DNA of 64,000 nt, taken from a virus. Under the pieces are notes generated by a model that saw only the letters and a list, made by a program, of their open reading frames with translations, was not told the DNA's origin and made no database searches. The position numbers and the translations under genes are program-made. The stretch is from positions 46,026 to 110,025 of the IMG/VR virus record IMGVR_UViG_3300032249_000861; one strand, 5' to 3'. Each line of letters opens with the position of its first letter. Position 1 is the stretch's first letter. Of the stretch, positions 46,461 to 56,747 are shown one piece after another.

Positions 46461-49400
46461 ATGCTATCATCTAGACTCGTAGATACAACCGACAAGTGCG
46501 ATATTATTAAAACATCACTAAAAGATGATTTGTATCCATACACAATATCTTCTGACGGCTCTATAATAAATTATAGCAATGGCTCTTCTCTAGTAATAAA
46601 TTATAACCAACTTTCAGCAATAGGAACTTTAGCAAGTCAGTCTTATTCTTCTATTAATACTGACGCCATGGCCGACTGTTGGTTGCCAGTTATCGTAGAT
46701 AGTGACACGTATGTTAGTAATAAGATGCTTTCTGATGATGGTAGTTATGCAAACGCTAATCCCGCTTTATCAAGTGGTAGATTAGGAATAGAGAACTTTT
46801 TATCTTTTACTCCAAGCTTTCGTAATTTCTCTAATGTTGGACAAATGTCTATTGACTGGTTATTAAGTCGTCATAATGTTCCATATGCAGTATATTACGG
46901 AATAATGTGTTGGGTAAGAAGAAATAGCACTTCTAATGTTATGACTATAGGAGGGTCTTCAGCAAAGCTAGAAACTTTTCCAAAAGGCACAAGACTAAAA
47001 CACTCATCAAGACCAAATGATATTTTAATTAAAATTGATAATAATACATTATTTGTTGTTAATAGTCAAAGATATGTTGTGGGTACTTCTATAACGTATA
47101 ACGATGAAAACACTTTTATACTTCAAGCGGGCACAATAACTCCAGATAACTATTCATTAGCAGATAAATCTATTAAAGAAACATGGACAACATTATCTAC
47201 CACAACATCAACAGAGACATTGGACGGCTTTCCAATACAGGGCTTAACAAACAATGTTAGATTGTGGATTCCTGATGGAGATTGTTTTTTTTACTACGAA
47301 TCAGAGCCAGAAAAAATAGTAGCAGAGGCAGCTGGTGTACCAACCAACGGCTTTATTTCGCCTTGCCTAACAAGATATTACACCTCTATATATAGAGTAC
47401 TAACACTTGATCAACCAAGAAGTTTTGCTAAAAAGAATCTGAAAATTTCTAGATGCTATAGAAAAATAGCCCATGCATTGAGTACTAGTCCTTTTATTGG
47501 AGAATTTGCAATAAGAGCATTAGACTGCAAAGACATAAAAGGTATTGTTGATACGTATGTAAGCTCTAGTGCACTATCCCGAGACATTAATCAAGAAAAA
47601 ACTCTTTTAAAAACCGCACTTAAAGATATTAGCTTATACTTACAAAAAACTATTACTACAGGTAATGGAACTTCTAATACCGGTATATATATTGACACAA
47701 AGCCTTCTCCGTATAGTTTAAATAACAATTTAATAGCAAATAAAAGTCAACTGTTTAATAAACTAATTACAAAATATGGCGCTGGGCTATTGATCTCCTC
47801 TTCTTCGACGCTTATAGTTAATAATTCTCTATTTAAAGATAATACTGGCGTTGTTATTACTCAGGCAATGGACTATTATTGTCCCAAAAACACAACCAAT
47901 TCTTTGTTGTTTAATAATCAAAGAATATCCTATGACGGGACAACAATACAAACAGTAATGAGTAGTACAGAGTCTAAGCTTTCTATACAGAATACTATAG
48001 ACAGAGAAGAGACTGTATCAATACCTCTTTATGATATTGCTAAACCAGATATCGATGGTAATAATTCATTAATCTGTCCCACACTACTGTATTTAGGATA
48101 TATCGAGAAACGATATATGTCTAATGATGTATTATATCATCCTCCAAATACATTAATTAATGCCAGTTTGGTATATAAGTATGCTATGAAAACCTCCTCA
48201 TACATTGCTATCGACGGTACTATTAAAGATAATCCGGTATTGATAAAAGGAGAAGAGGCCGGGCCGGAATTAGATGCTATGGATTTACTACTAAATGTAA
48301 GAGATGATGATAGTTTATTATTGCATGAGACATATATAGAAAATCAAATGTCCTTTTACTGGGAAAAGTTATCAGGTCCAGAGGACTGTGAATTTATAGA
48401 AAACAATGGGGGTTTCATAAATAGTGCCAAACCATCTAACACAACAGCCAATAGTAGGTTTATACAGCTAAAAATTAAAAATTCTGGTAAATATGTTGTA
48501 CAATGTACTGTAAACTCTCCTTATGGAACATTTAAAAAACAAAAAACTATATATGTTTATGATGGGGCTGATCTTATAGAAAGGTATAACGACAATGGAG
48601 CACCTGCTACATATGTTCCCAATCCCATGATAAATAAGTGGTATGATGAAAATAATCAAATATGGACTACTGTTCCGGTAATACCAGAAAACGATCCAGA
48701 ATTTCAACCTATTCCTCTTAATAGAGACAAATTAAGAGTTAGATGCAGTAAATTTAGTAGAGTTGCTATTAGTCAAGTGGGCGGAGTATTCGCTCCAATA
48801 AAAACGGGATTTACCGTTAAAGAATTTATTGGAATGGCAGGATCAGCACCTGCTAAAGAGGTTACTAAATTAGATGAGTTATATAAGTTTTCAACAAAAA
48901 AAGCATTTACTCCGACAACATCTGCTAGTTTAAGTATAACATATACTCTAGAATCTAATACTATAGCTAAAATTTTATCAATATATATTGAAAAAGTAAG
49001 GAGTAATGCTACAGGATGCGAACAATGTTATAGTTTATATGAACCCAAATTACGGGCAGAAAAAACTACAGTATTTACAGGATCTAGCAGAGTGAATGCT
49101 GTACGGTACAATCGTATTAATAAATCTCCAGAAGGTTTTTTGTTTTATAAGTACAAGAGCAACATAGATGGAACATCAGCTAATTCGATTGAAACAGTGT
49201 CCTTTGGATATCCGGAAATAACAACAAAAAACTCACCGCCGGTAAAAACATATGGAGGATATAATTTAAGTACTATTAACAGTTTTAATATTCAAAACAA
49301 TATTAATAATACTGTTTATAACTCTATTATTCCTGGTTTACCAACTCCTACTGTTAATGTGGGAGATACCAACTCTATAGCTGCTGCACAACCTTCAACG

Positions 49401-52400
49401 CTACCTCCTGTAACAGGTTTTCCATTAGACGTAGCTAATGACGAAATTCCAGGTAAGCACAAATTATGTTACCAGAGACAATTACCATATGTAGGTGGCG
49501 GACCTATAACATTTAATAAGGGAGTTTTACATCCAAACAGCGGATGGATACCACACACATCTGATGACTACGCCATTCATGCTAATCGTAGTAGTGTTTT
49601 AAAGTTTAACCCAGGCGCTAGAAGTACCTTTAGTTTTATAGGCCCAAAACTATCTAATATTAGTTCAACGTCTGCAAATATTTCTAATAATGTTGTTGAG
49701 CCAAATATCTTATCTAGTTCTATCGATTTGAAAATATCTCCAGGTGTTCAGTGGGATCCAGATTGTGAATGTGCATCTAGCCCGGGTGGCTCGGTACAAA
49801 TGTATAATGATAATCAAAAACATAAAGAATATATTGATACAACAACAAATAGGTCATCTCATGGATATAGATATTTAAATGGTGGACAGCCTAAACCATT
49901 AGAAAGAACAGCACTAACTAATGAAGCAACATATAATGACGAATTTGGAACAGATCAAGATGAGGATACATTCTCATACTCTTTTGCTGTAACTGGTCCA
50001 GCATCGGTACCAGATGAAATTGATGGTGATGACGGTAGAAAACATTTAAGAATTCCAACAGTAAAAGATTTTGGTATTAAAGATATTGAGGTTAAACTAA
50101 ACTTTTTAAACTATGTCAATACTAAAAATCTTGTTATATGGCTTGAAGTTCAGCCCGATGCTTCAGAGTCCAGCTCGCGCAATAGACCAGATAGAAATGG
50201 TATCTACCCTTCACCAATAAGAGCACCCCAAAAGTTTTTAGATCAAACTATTCCACCTACTATGGTATCTGGAACTTCATATCAATCATCTATCAATTCA
50301 TCCCAGTTATATGCAAACATACCTAATAATAAAATAGCAAACTATTTAGATTGCTTACTTAATGCACAGTCAGGTGTGGCTGGTGGACCGCTAAGACTTT
50401 TATTATTGAATCAAGAACACATAGAAAATAACGGATATAATCTTAGTGTTAAATTTACTGATAGTGCTTCTAAATATAATGTTCTATATGATCAAAATCT
50501 TGTAAATGGAACACCAGCAACAAGTGGAACATTCTTTCCTCCTAATCAACTTGCTAATATAGATAAACACCAAAAGATAGTCAGAAATAATGGAATAGTT
50601 AGGCCATCATTAGCTGCCAACTCATACTCAGATAGAGAGTCTTGTGAATTCAGCAAAATATTACGTAATAATAGATTAAATGTTACAGCAGCTAGTTTTA
50701 GCAAATTTAATACCAATACTTTATTCAGAAATATTCTTCCATTACAAGGCCCTTGTCCAGAAAGAGCTCCAAAACAAAAACAAGGAGATTTAGGAGGTGT
50801 TACAAAATTTACTTTAAAAATAATGGTATTAGATGAAACAGACGATATGTCTCCTAACGATACGCTAATCAACAACCAATATCTAACAGGATTAGAGTCT
50901 GCAGAAAAAACACAAAGCTCTACTGATATATTTAACTCTTTATGTAATTGGGAACTAATATTACATGTTGGAGATGTTCCTAAATTCGTTCCTCATACCA
51001 ACCCTAATTTAGCATCTTATGGTAACTGTGACTCTTTATCTTTGTTAGACTATAGTAAGAATTTAAAATATCCAGGGTATAGTTTTATTGCTGATTTAAC
51101 CAATTACCAACATCTATTACCGTTGGCCAATATTGATGCGCCAAATACTGCGATATCAGACACATCTCTTTGCTTAACTACCAAGAATGATCCAATAAGT
51201 AGGGGTTTTGTTGTTAAACCATATGAAAAATTTCCTGACTGGGCGATTGTACAAATTGTAGCGGCGTTATTGCCTGGAACTACTGGTACTCTCATAGGAA
51301 CTGCGATGGTTCCAGGACTTGGCTATGGACAAGGATTTAATGCTATTGTGAGTTGGTTTGGAGAAAGTAGATTTTTAAGCAATTTAGAAGATTCTGGCAG
51401 GCAGATTTTTACGCAGTCTTATACTAAATATCCATTTGGTTCTCCAGAAAAAATTCTACTCAATGTTAAGAAATCAGACTCGTTGTGGTATTCGTTAGAA
51501 GCTACTATAATGAAATATCATAATACTCCACTTCTTCAATTAAAAAAACACAACTATGTTAAGGTTCAAAGAGGAATAAGTAAATATGCTACAGAATTTA
51601 ATTTTGATACCATTAGTGATTACCAAGATCTATTGGATTTAAAAAACATTCCAGAAGTCTCCCTATCCTGTGCTGGGACTTTGCCCTTTCCCCGAGCAAC
51701 TATTACATATCCGACAGCCTCTTATGGTAATTACATTATTAACTATGGTGATTTGGTTAACGTGACTGTAACAGGTTGCCCAGCCCCAAATAATAATGAT
51801 GGTTTGTATGTTGCTCTAGATACTGGATGGAGTAAAATTACTAATCAGTCCATAGGAGACCTAACAAAATCTATATCTTTTCTAAAATATAACTCTGTAT
51901 TAAGTTATAATAATAGCTTATTTTATAATGGGTTAAAAGATGATATAACAGCTTTAAAAGTTATAATTTGCTCAACACGCATACCATATGATATATTTTT
52001 TGTAGGAGATACTGTAGAATGCTATGCAAAGGATGATAGACTATTGTCTTCCGGAGGAAGTATAATAAATCCTAGTATAGTTAAAAAGGGATTAATAAAT
52101 AAAAATAATAAGCTATACTCTGTTTTTGTACTAGACACAGCAATAACCAGCCAAAACACTATCTCTCCAACACCACAGACAAATACATTATTATTATATT
52201 CTAATAATACTACAAGAGAAAATAATATCAATAAAGACTATAATGCTTGGGGGCTTGATTCCAACGGCTATATTAAAGAAACTCCTCCGTATGCAGGGTT
52301 TTCTGCACATAGTGTTGGCTCTTATGGAAACGTTTCTCCTTTCGTGAATAAAAACTTATTAGATAAAAATTTTAGATATAATTCATTACAACCAACACAT

Positions 52401-54464
52401 AAAATATTAAATAATCATGAGAACGATAAAATTCAAAAGAATAAGGTAAAAGTATATGGATATAGCAACGACTCACTTTCTGAAGTAACTTCTTTTACTA
52501 ATGATATGGCTTGCGGTTTTTCGTATAATGAGAATGATCTTTATGACAGTTCTGTCTTTCAGACTAAAACCAGTAACGTTGTTGTTGCTCCCGAAAATAC
52601 AAGACAAGTAGATGGAGATTTTTCTGTTTTGTCAGATAGTTTATTTGAACAAATTAAAAAAACCACTGGATATAATGAGAACAACTACTCTTTTATGTAT
52701 CTAAGAACATCTTCGTCTTCCTCAAATACTGCGACCCCTCTGCCGGACGACACCACAACTTCTCCACCAGATGATACTACACCCGCGCCTCCACCAAGCA
52801 CTCCTATCCCCGCCATTCCATTTTCTGGATATGTTTCAATAGAGAACGATTATGAGGAGTATATTCCTGTTAAATTTATTGACTTAACTGATATTTCAGC
52901 AAGGCTTAACACAATAGATACCTTAAAAATACAACCATTATTAGAAAATGTTGTTGGAGACCCAAATCAAACAGCAACAATTCTTGCATCTTCAAATATT
53001 AAATATATAGAAACACACTTAAAGAAACTAATTAAAGATGATCCGAGTAGCTGTCACAGAGTCGGAGCTGTCATAGCAGACTGTCCTAAATTAAGAACCC
53101 AAACCAAACTCAATAAATTATACAGTGAACGCACCGATCTGATTAAGCTACTAGAAGAACAAGCAGTACAGTCCGCCTCTGTAGCATATGTAGATGACTC
53201 TGGTAATACACAAAATGTTTCTGGCACAATAGTTGCAGAAAGCGCTACGTCGATTTCTTTAAACATAGCAGGCACTACTAGAAAGATTATTAAATCTAAT
53301 ATCATTAATACAGACACACAATATGGTTTGGTAAGATCTTTCATAAGAAAAGACAGATTGGAAGCAAACCATGTACATAAGCTTCCACCAGATATTTTGC
53401 CAAAAATAGAACCAATTATAACCACTAATACCGATAATAGTATAAATATACAATATTCTGGAGTTAATCTTAACCATTATTGGATTAATATTGATCCTAA
53501 ACAATCTTGTGTTTTAGATTTTACTAGTAATCCTAAAGTATTAGACTCTACAGAATATTTTTGCATAAGAGCTAACGTATCTGCCTCAAACCTGGCTGGT
53601 AGCGAGTTAGCAGCAGACAATAATGTGTGTCCAGAATTTGCTGTTAGACAAAGAGTTCCACAATTTCCAGATGATGCTATTGGAGATGAAGGATTTTCTA
53701 TTAAAGGAAGACAGTATAAATACATGATCCCTTTTAATACTATTGAAACAAACAAAGAAACATTAGCGAGCCAATATCCGGCAATTACTGGTTGGACTAA
53801 ATTTACTAAAGAAAGATATTTTAATATTAATGCAGACAATAGTTTAGGATTTGATGGCGTAGGAGTAGAGACTACTGTCCGGTCTCAAGAAACATATTGG
53901 ATACCATTAGTCGATAATACTCCAATAAATAACGATAATTCAGCAGACGCTCAATCTGTTACGGGAATTGAGCAATGTCAAACAAATCTCGGTAGTCCTG
54001 GAGGGTTTGGTTTAATTAGTTCAAATTATAGAGAAAGAGTTGGAACCAGCACCAGAGTGCAAAATGTTTTTAATCTAGATGATGTGAATTCTATTGATGT
54101 TCAAATTAAGAGAATACCGAGATTATTGAGAGGCTGTGATGTACTAGGCACAGTATACAGATATGGTAATCGTAATATCTTTAGACAGCAATCGTTAGCT
54201 AATCCTAGAGTGCCTTTTGAGGTAGACGGAATAGGAGTTAGTGGACCACTAAATAATGGACTATATTGCTGGATTTGTTTGCAGCAAAGATTAAGTGATA
54301 ATAGTCTCAGATACGCGCCCTTGCCTCCATTTTTACAGCATCAAAATGAAATGATGTTTAGAAGCTTTTTTGGCAGCATAGACAGAATAGAAAACAGAAC
54401 AGATTTGATGGTATCTTATTATCCCTGGGAGCTTATTCCTTATGAGTACGCAGCAGCAAGGTGA
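46461..54464 (+). CDS. Giant virion protein, tail-tip or fibre-like, unknown
   Basis: 2667 aa, 3 bases after the previous stop; the largest complete gene in the window. Visible parts are: an Ig/PKD-like domain at about 627-703 (SFYWEKLSGPEDCEF, GKYVVQCTVNSPYGTFKKQKTIYV); a region at about 1172-1240 (SYSFAVTGP, IKDIEVKLNFLNYVNTKNLVIWLEV) that weakly recalls proprotein-convertase P domains; a hydrophobic segment near 1594-1637 (VQIVAALLPGTTGTLIGTAMVPG); and a Pro/Asp-rich linker at about 2089-2124 before a 540-residue C-terminal part. No catalytic motif is clear. Its stop overlaps the start of the next gene by 23 bases. A structural role is inferred from the context. Confidence 0.55.
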   Translation: MLSSRLVDTTDKCDIIKTSLKDDLYPYTISSDGSIINYSNGSSLVINYNQLSAIGTLASQSYSSINTDAMADCWLPVIVDSDTYVSNKMLSDDGSYANANPALSSGRLGIENFLSFTPSFRNFSNVGQMSIDWLLSRHNVPYAVYYGIMCWVRRNSTSNVMTIGGSSAKLETFPKGTRLKHSSRPNDILIKIDNNTLFVVNSQRYVVGTSITYNDENTFILQAGTITPDNYSLADKSIKETWTTLSTTTSTETLDGFPIQGLTNNVRLWIPDGDCFFYYESEPEKIVAEAAGVPTNGFISPCLTRYYTSIYRVLTLDQPRSFAKKNLKISRCYRKIAHALSTSPFIGEFAIRALDCKDIKGIVDTYVSSSALSRDINQEKTLLKTALKDISLYLQKTITTGNGTSNTGIYIDTKPSPYSLNNNLIANKSQLFNKLITKYGAGLLISSSSTLIVNNSLFKDNTGVVITQAMDYYCPKNTTNSLLFNNQRISYDGTTIQTVMSSTESKLSIQNTIDREETVSIPLYDIAKPDIDGNNSLICPTLLYLGYIEKRYMSNDVLYHPPNTLINASLVYKYAMKTSSYIAIDGTIKDNPVLIKGEEAGPELDAMDLLLNVRDDDSLLLHETYIENQMSFYWEKLSGPEDCEFIENNGGFINSAKPSNTTANSRFIQLKIKNSGKYVVQCTVNSPYGTFKKQKTIYVYDGADLIERYNDNGAPATYVPNPMINKWYDENNQIWTTVPVIPENDPEFQPIPLNRDKLRVRCSKFSRVAISQVGGVFAPIKTGFTVKEFIGMAGSAPAKEVTKLDELYKFSTKKAFTPTTSASLSITYTLESNTIAKILSIYIEKVRSNATGCEQCYSLYEPKLRAEKTTVFTGSSRVNAVRYNRINKSPEGFLFYKYKSNIDGTSANSIETVSFGYPEITTKNSPPVKTYGGYNLSTINSFNIQNNINNTVYNSIIPGLPTPTVNVGDTNSIAAAQPSTLPPVTGFPLDVANDEIPGKHKLCYQRQLPYVGGGPITFNKGVLHPNSGWIPHTSDDYAIHANRSSVLKFNPGARSTFSFIGPKLSNISSTSANISNNVVEPNILSSSIDLKISPGVQWDPDCECASSPGGSVQMYNDNQKHKEYIDTTTNRSSHGYRYLNGGQPKPLERTALTNEATYNDEFGTDQDEDTFSYSFAVTGPASVPDEIDGDDGRKHLRIPTVKDFGIKDIEVKLNFLNYVNTKNLVIWLEVQPDASESSSRNRPDRNGIYPSPIRAPQKFLDQTIPPTMVSGTSYQSSINSSQLYANIPNNKIANYLDCLLNAQSGVAGGPLRLLLLNQEHIENNGYNLSVKFTDSASKYNVLYDQNLVNGTPATSGTFFPPNQLANIDKHQKIVRNNGIVRPSLAANSYSDRESCEFSKILRNNRLNVTAASFSKFNTNTLFRNILPLQGPCPERAPKQKQGDLGGVTKFTLKIMVLDETDDMSPNDTLINNQYLTGLESAEKTQSSTDIFNSLCNWELILHVGDVPKFVPHTNPNLASYGNCDSLSLLDYSKNLKYPGYSFIADLTNYQHLLPLANIDAPNTAISDTSLCLTTKNDPISRGFVVKPYEKFPDWAIVQIVAALLPGTTGTLIGTAMVPGLGYGQGFNAIVSWFGESRFLSNLEDSGRQIFTQSYTKYPFGSPEKILLNVKKSDSLWYSLEATIMKYHNTPLLQLKKHNYVKVQRGISKYATEFNFDTISDYQDLLDLKNIPEVSLSCAGTLPFPRATITYPTASYGNYIINYGDLVNVTVTGCPAPNNNDGLYVALDTGWSKITNQSIGDLTKSISFLKYNSVLSYNNSLFYNGLKDDITALKVIICSTRIPYDIFFVGDTVECYAKDDRLLSSGGSIINPSIVKKGLINKNNKLYSVFVLDTAITSQNTISPTPQTNTLLLYSNNTTRENNINKDYNAWGLDSNGYIKETPPYAGFSAHSVGSYGNVSPFVNKNLLDKNFRYNSLQPTHKILNNHENDKIQKNKVKVYGYSNDSLSEVTSFTNDMACGFSYNENDLYDSSVFQTKTSNVVVAPENTRQVDGDFSVLSDSLFEQIKKTTGYNENNYSFMYLRTSSSSSNTATPLPDDTTTSPPDDTTPAPPPSTPIPAIPFSGYVSIENDYEEYIPVKFIDLTDISARLNTIDTLKIQPLLENVVGDPNQTATILASSNIKYIETHLKKLIKDDPSSCHRVGAVIADCPKLRTQTKLNKLYSERTDLIKLLEEQAVQSASVAYVDDSGNTQNVSGTIVAESATSISLNIAGTTRKIIKSNIINTDTQYGLVRSFIRKDRLEANHVHKLPPDILPKIEPIITTNTDNSINIQYSGVNLNHYWINIDPKQSCVLDFTSNPKVLDSTEYFCIRANVSASNLAGSELAADNNVCPEFAVRQRVPQFPDDAIGDEGFSIKGRQYKYMIPFNTIETNKETLASQYPAITGWTKFTKERYFNINADNSLGFDGVGVETTVRSQETYWIPLVDNTPINNDNSADAQSVTGIEQCQTNLGSPGGFGLISSNYRERVGTSTRVQNVFNLDDVNSIDVQIKRIPRLLRGCDVLGTVYRYGNRNIFRQQSLANPRVPFEVDGIGVSGPLNNGLYCWICLQQRLSDNSLRYAPLPPFLQHQNEMMFRSFFGSIDRIENRTDLMVSYYPWELIPYEYAAAR

Positions 54465-54852
54465 CAGTTCTTGGTTTTGTAATTTTATAGAGGCAGGTTT
54501 AGATACTTATATATGTTCTAAATGTGGAACTAGAATAATGTCTGAAGACGGACCGCCACCCTTAATGTGTAGCATACCATTTGCTAAAACAGACCAAGAA
54601 AATACAGTGCCATTTTCCACGAAAGTTAAAAACTTTATCAGTGCAACATCTGATCATCTAAACAATGGAGCAAAACTTTGTTCAGATGAACAAATAGAAC
54701 AAAGATATTCTATATGTAATAGCTGTGAGCATTTTGTTAATTCTTCTTGCAATAAGTGCGGTTGTCCAATAGTTCGTAATAAAAGATTTATTAGCAAACT
54801 ATCGTGGGCTTCTTCAGAATGTCCAGTAGGGAAATGGGGGAAAGAGGACTAA
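54442..54852 (+). CDS. Small double zinc-finger protein
   Basis: 136 aa; the start overlaps the end of the giant gene by 23 bases. Residues about 12-50 have FCNF and CSKC with a further Cys (PPLMC). Residues about 80-132 have C-SDEQ, RYSICNSCEHF, SCNKCGCPI and the end CPVGKW. The second part matches a common phage protein pattern (ICNxCxxF, CxKCGC, CPxGKW) of unknown function with bound zinc. It is the last plus-strand gene, and its stop overlaps that of the convergent minus-strand gene by 4 bases. It may be a tail-assembly or regulatory factor; no function can be assigned. Confidence 0.6.
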   Translation: MSTQQQGDSSWFCNFIEAGLDTYICSKCGTRIMSEDGPPPLMCSIPFAKTDQENTVPFSTKVKNFISATSDHLNNGAKLCSDEQIEQRYSICNSCEHFVNSSCNKCGCPIVRNKRFISKLSWASSECPVGKWGKED

Positions 54853-54864
54853 CTCTTCTTCCCC
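54837..54864. terminator. Hairpin over both convergent stop codons
   Basis: GGGG at 54837-54840 and AA at 54841-54842 pair with TTCCCC at 54859-54864. AGAG at 54843-54846 pairs with CTCT at 54853-54856, leaving a 2-base bulge. The loop GACTAA contains the overlapping TAA and TAG stops of the two convergent genes. There is no clear T-run on either side, so bidirectional termination is only plausible. Confidence 0.4.
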
Positions 54865-55196
54865 GCTTTGCCCTCTGCTTGATCTTTTGACCATTTATGC
54901 CAACCTTTGTTGGGCAATATCGTTCCATTATCATCTTTCCTCTTTGGAAATAATGTTCCGCCCTTTTTATGTTGACCAAAAGCAAGAATTGCTCCACAGT
55001 CTGCACAGCGCAGTTCGTAATAGTCATTACCTTCAACATTTCTAACGATAAATCTTAAATTAGTTGAAGAACACAAACCACACTTGTCTTCTGCAAAAAT
55101 TTCTTGAATTACTGCTAGTTCCTTAAAAACTTCTTTTTGACCAGAACCTTCTAATTCAAAAGTTAGTTTATCGCTAGCCGTATATATTACTTTCAT
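54849..55196 (-). CDS. Small zinc-ribbon protein
   Basis: 115 aa from the ATG at 55196; a TTG 12 bases further upstream is possible but inside the previous gene. GGAAA lies before the ATG. CGLC (about residue 39) and CADC (about 68) form a probable zinc ribbon in the middle, with a beta-rich N-terminus and a basic Gly/Lys-rich tail (KGGTLFPKRKDD, KAGKKS) that could bind nucleic acid. The pattern is that of small phage proteins annotated only as zinc-ribbon. It lies in the same direction as the recombination-like gene, 2 bases downstream of it. Confidence 0.55.
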   Translation of the reverse strand: MKVIYTASDKLTFELEGSGQKEVFKELAVIQEIFAEDKCGLCSSTNLRFIVRNVEGNDYYELRCADCGAILAFGQHKKGGTLFPKRKDDNGTILPNKGWHKWSKDQAEGKAGKKS

Positions 55197-55198
55197 AA

Positions 55199-55945
55199 CT
55201 ATTTCCAATCTTTAGAATATCCAACAATACTATCTGATATCTCATTGGTGTTCTGTTGATACTTAGACAATAGCCTAATTATAGTCACAGCATCCTCATG
55301 AGAGATTCCATAAATATTGTCGGTTGGTAGTTGATTATCTGAGAAAAGCCTCATTACATTAATATTAAGTCTTTGAGCCATAACGTCAATGAAATTAATC
55401 TGATTATTACTAATCTTAGAGACAGTATTTAAATCAGGATTATCTTCAATTTCCTTAGATATTTCTTCTGCCGCTACTACCTTCCTGAGTTTTAATGCTC
55501 TGCGAAGAGCCCTGCCTTCCGCCCTTGTTTCTGCAACAGCTACCGGATGATTGCGGTATATCTTGTCACAATTACCCCAGTAAACGTCCGCAGCGCCATC
55601 CACGGTCACAGTATTTAAATCCTGTGTGTCACTTGACTGGTTTTTTAAAAGATAGCTTATAGAATGAATCACGGTTGCTCTTTTTTCATTTTCTGGACTA
55701 GGTGCTTGGGCAACTGAGCTAGTTGATGATATTACATGACAATTTAAGGCCAATTCAAAAATGCGACGTAATCCATCAGTTGTTGGATTTCCAGAAATTT
55801 TCTCATCATCGGACAAAAGACCTAATACATAATCTGTCCATTCTAGATCAGTAATTTTAGGCACAATTACAACTTCAGCTTCAGGAGTTGGTGTTGGTGC
55901 TACTTTGGTTTCTGTTTCTTTGTTCTTGTCAGCTTTGGCCATCAT
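55199..55945 (-). CDS. Possible Rad52-like recombination mediator
   Basis: 248 aa from the ATG at 55945, chosen because GAGG lies 9 bases before it; a TTG at 55960 is in frame. The first 30 residues are a Lys/Pro/Glu-rich, disordered tail. The core at about 75-170 has ATVIHSISYLLK, DVYWGNCDKIYRNHP and VAVAETRAEGRALRRALKLRKVV. The AETRAxxRALRxAL segment is a hallmark seen in Rad52/22 and DdrA-like single-strand annealing proteins and related phage recombination proteins. Neighbourhood with a nuclease, ssb and a DNA polymerase fits. The rest of the fold does not decide it, so it remains a tentative call. Confidence 0.45.
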   Translation of the reverse strand: MMAKADKNKETETKVAPTPTPEAEVVIVPKITDLEWTDYVLGLLSDDEKISGNPTTDGLRRIFELALNCHVISSTSSVAQAPSPENEKRATVIHSISYLLKNQSSDTQDLNTVTVDGAADVYWGNCDKIYRNHPVAVAETRAEGRALRRALKLRKVVAAEEISKEIEDNPDLNTVSKISNNQINFIDVMAQRLNINVMRLFSDNQLPTDNIYGISHEDAVTIIRLLSKYQQNTNEISDSIVGYSKDWK

Positions 55946-55949
55946 ATAA

Positions 55950-56747
55950 TTAGTCCTCAATGTTTAAAATTAATGGTGTTTTAGATTGTTCACAAGATTT
56001 AATTGCTTGTAATAATCTTTCTAAGATAATTGTTCCTCTAGCATTTGAAAAATCCTTCGTTTGCTTAATCCTGATCAAATGCCAACCTTTGCCTGTTATT
56101 AACCCTTCCTTCTTTTTATCATACTTGATATTCCTACTTAGAGATTGTTCGCCCCATACTGGTTCGAAATGAGAAGGGCCATCAACCTCAATAGCTGTAC
56201 CAATACTAGGAAGGAACAGGTCAATCTGCAACTTGGTAGTAACAAGAGACTGCTCCTTATGAAACTCCACATGCAAACCAGAAGATAGTAGTTTCTCTAG
56301 TAAGAATTTTTCTAATTTAGATCCAACTTTACTAGATTGTCTTATTGCAACAATGGCTGCTTGCTGCATATTTTCTTTTTGATCATGATCTAATTTTTCC
56401 CAATTAGCCTTTGCTTTAGCCTTGCGAGAGTCCAGTTCAGAAGGATCTAAGGATTCCCATGAGTTTAGAACTCCCATACCAATTTTATTTTTAATCTCGG
56501 ATGATCGTTCTTGACCTTTCGTCGGATGTTTGTGCTTTCCTGTATTCAAAGCGTTCTTCTGAGCGTCTGACTTGTTGCGTATTTGTATTTGAAATTTTTT
56601 AGCATCTCTTCTAATTTTGTTTGCATAAGTTGACCATGCTGTTGCAATATCGGCAAAACTTTTATTTAGTTCTTCATACCATGTTCTGATAATTTTTTCT
56701 TTCTCACTATCAGACAATTGGTCATATGTACTTTGAGAGTTCTTCAT
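55950..56747 (-). CDS. Probable PD-(D/E)XK endonuclease with N-terminal DNA-binding region
   Basis: 265 aa. Residues about 1-60 form an HTH-like helical region (LSDSEKEKIIRTWYEELNKSFADIA). Residues about 65-100 resemble a NUMOD3-type DNA-contact stretch (GKHKHPTKGQERSSEIKNKIG). The C-terminal 120 residues fit the very-short-patch/DUF559-like restriction fold: LEKFLLEKLL, FHKEQSL, QIDLFLPSIGTAIEVDGPSHF (D, E-x-D), then a Lys-rich helix and GWHLIRIKQ. This combination is that of free-standing homing-type nucleases in phages. It could alternatively act in phage DNA repair. Its C-terminus stops 4 bases before the recombination gene starts. Confidence 0.6.
   Translation of the reverse strand: MKNSQSTYDQLSDSEKEKIIRTWYEELNKSFADIATAWSTYANKIRRDAKKFQIQIRNKSDAQKNALNTGKHKHPTKGQERSSEIKNKIGMGVLNSWESLDPSELDSRKAKAKANWEKLDHDQKENMQQAAIVAIRQSSKVGSKLEKFLLEKLLSSGLHVEFHKEQSLVTTKLQIDLFLPSIGTAIEVDGPSHFEPVWGEQSLSRNIKYDKKKEGLITGKGWHLIRIKQTKDFSNARGTIILERLLQAIKSCEQSKTPLILNIED

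Noticed and set aside
55199-55960. TTG start giving 253 residues for the recombination-like gene
   Set aside because: The ATG at 55945 has a GAGG ribosome site at good distance, while the TTG would overlap the upstream gene without one.
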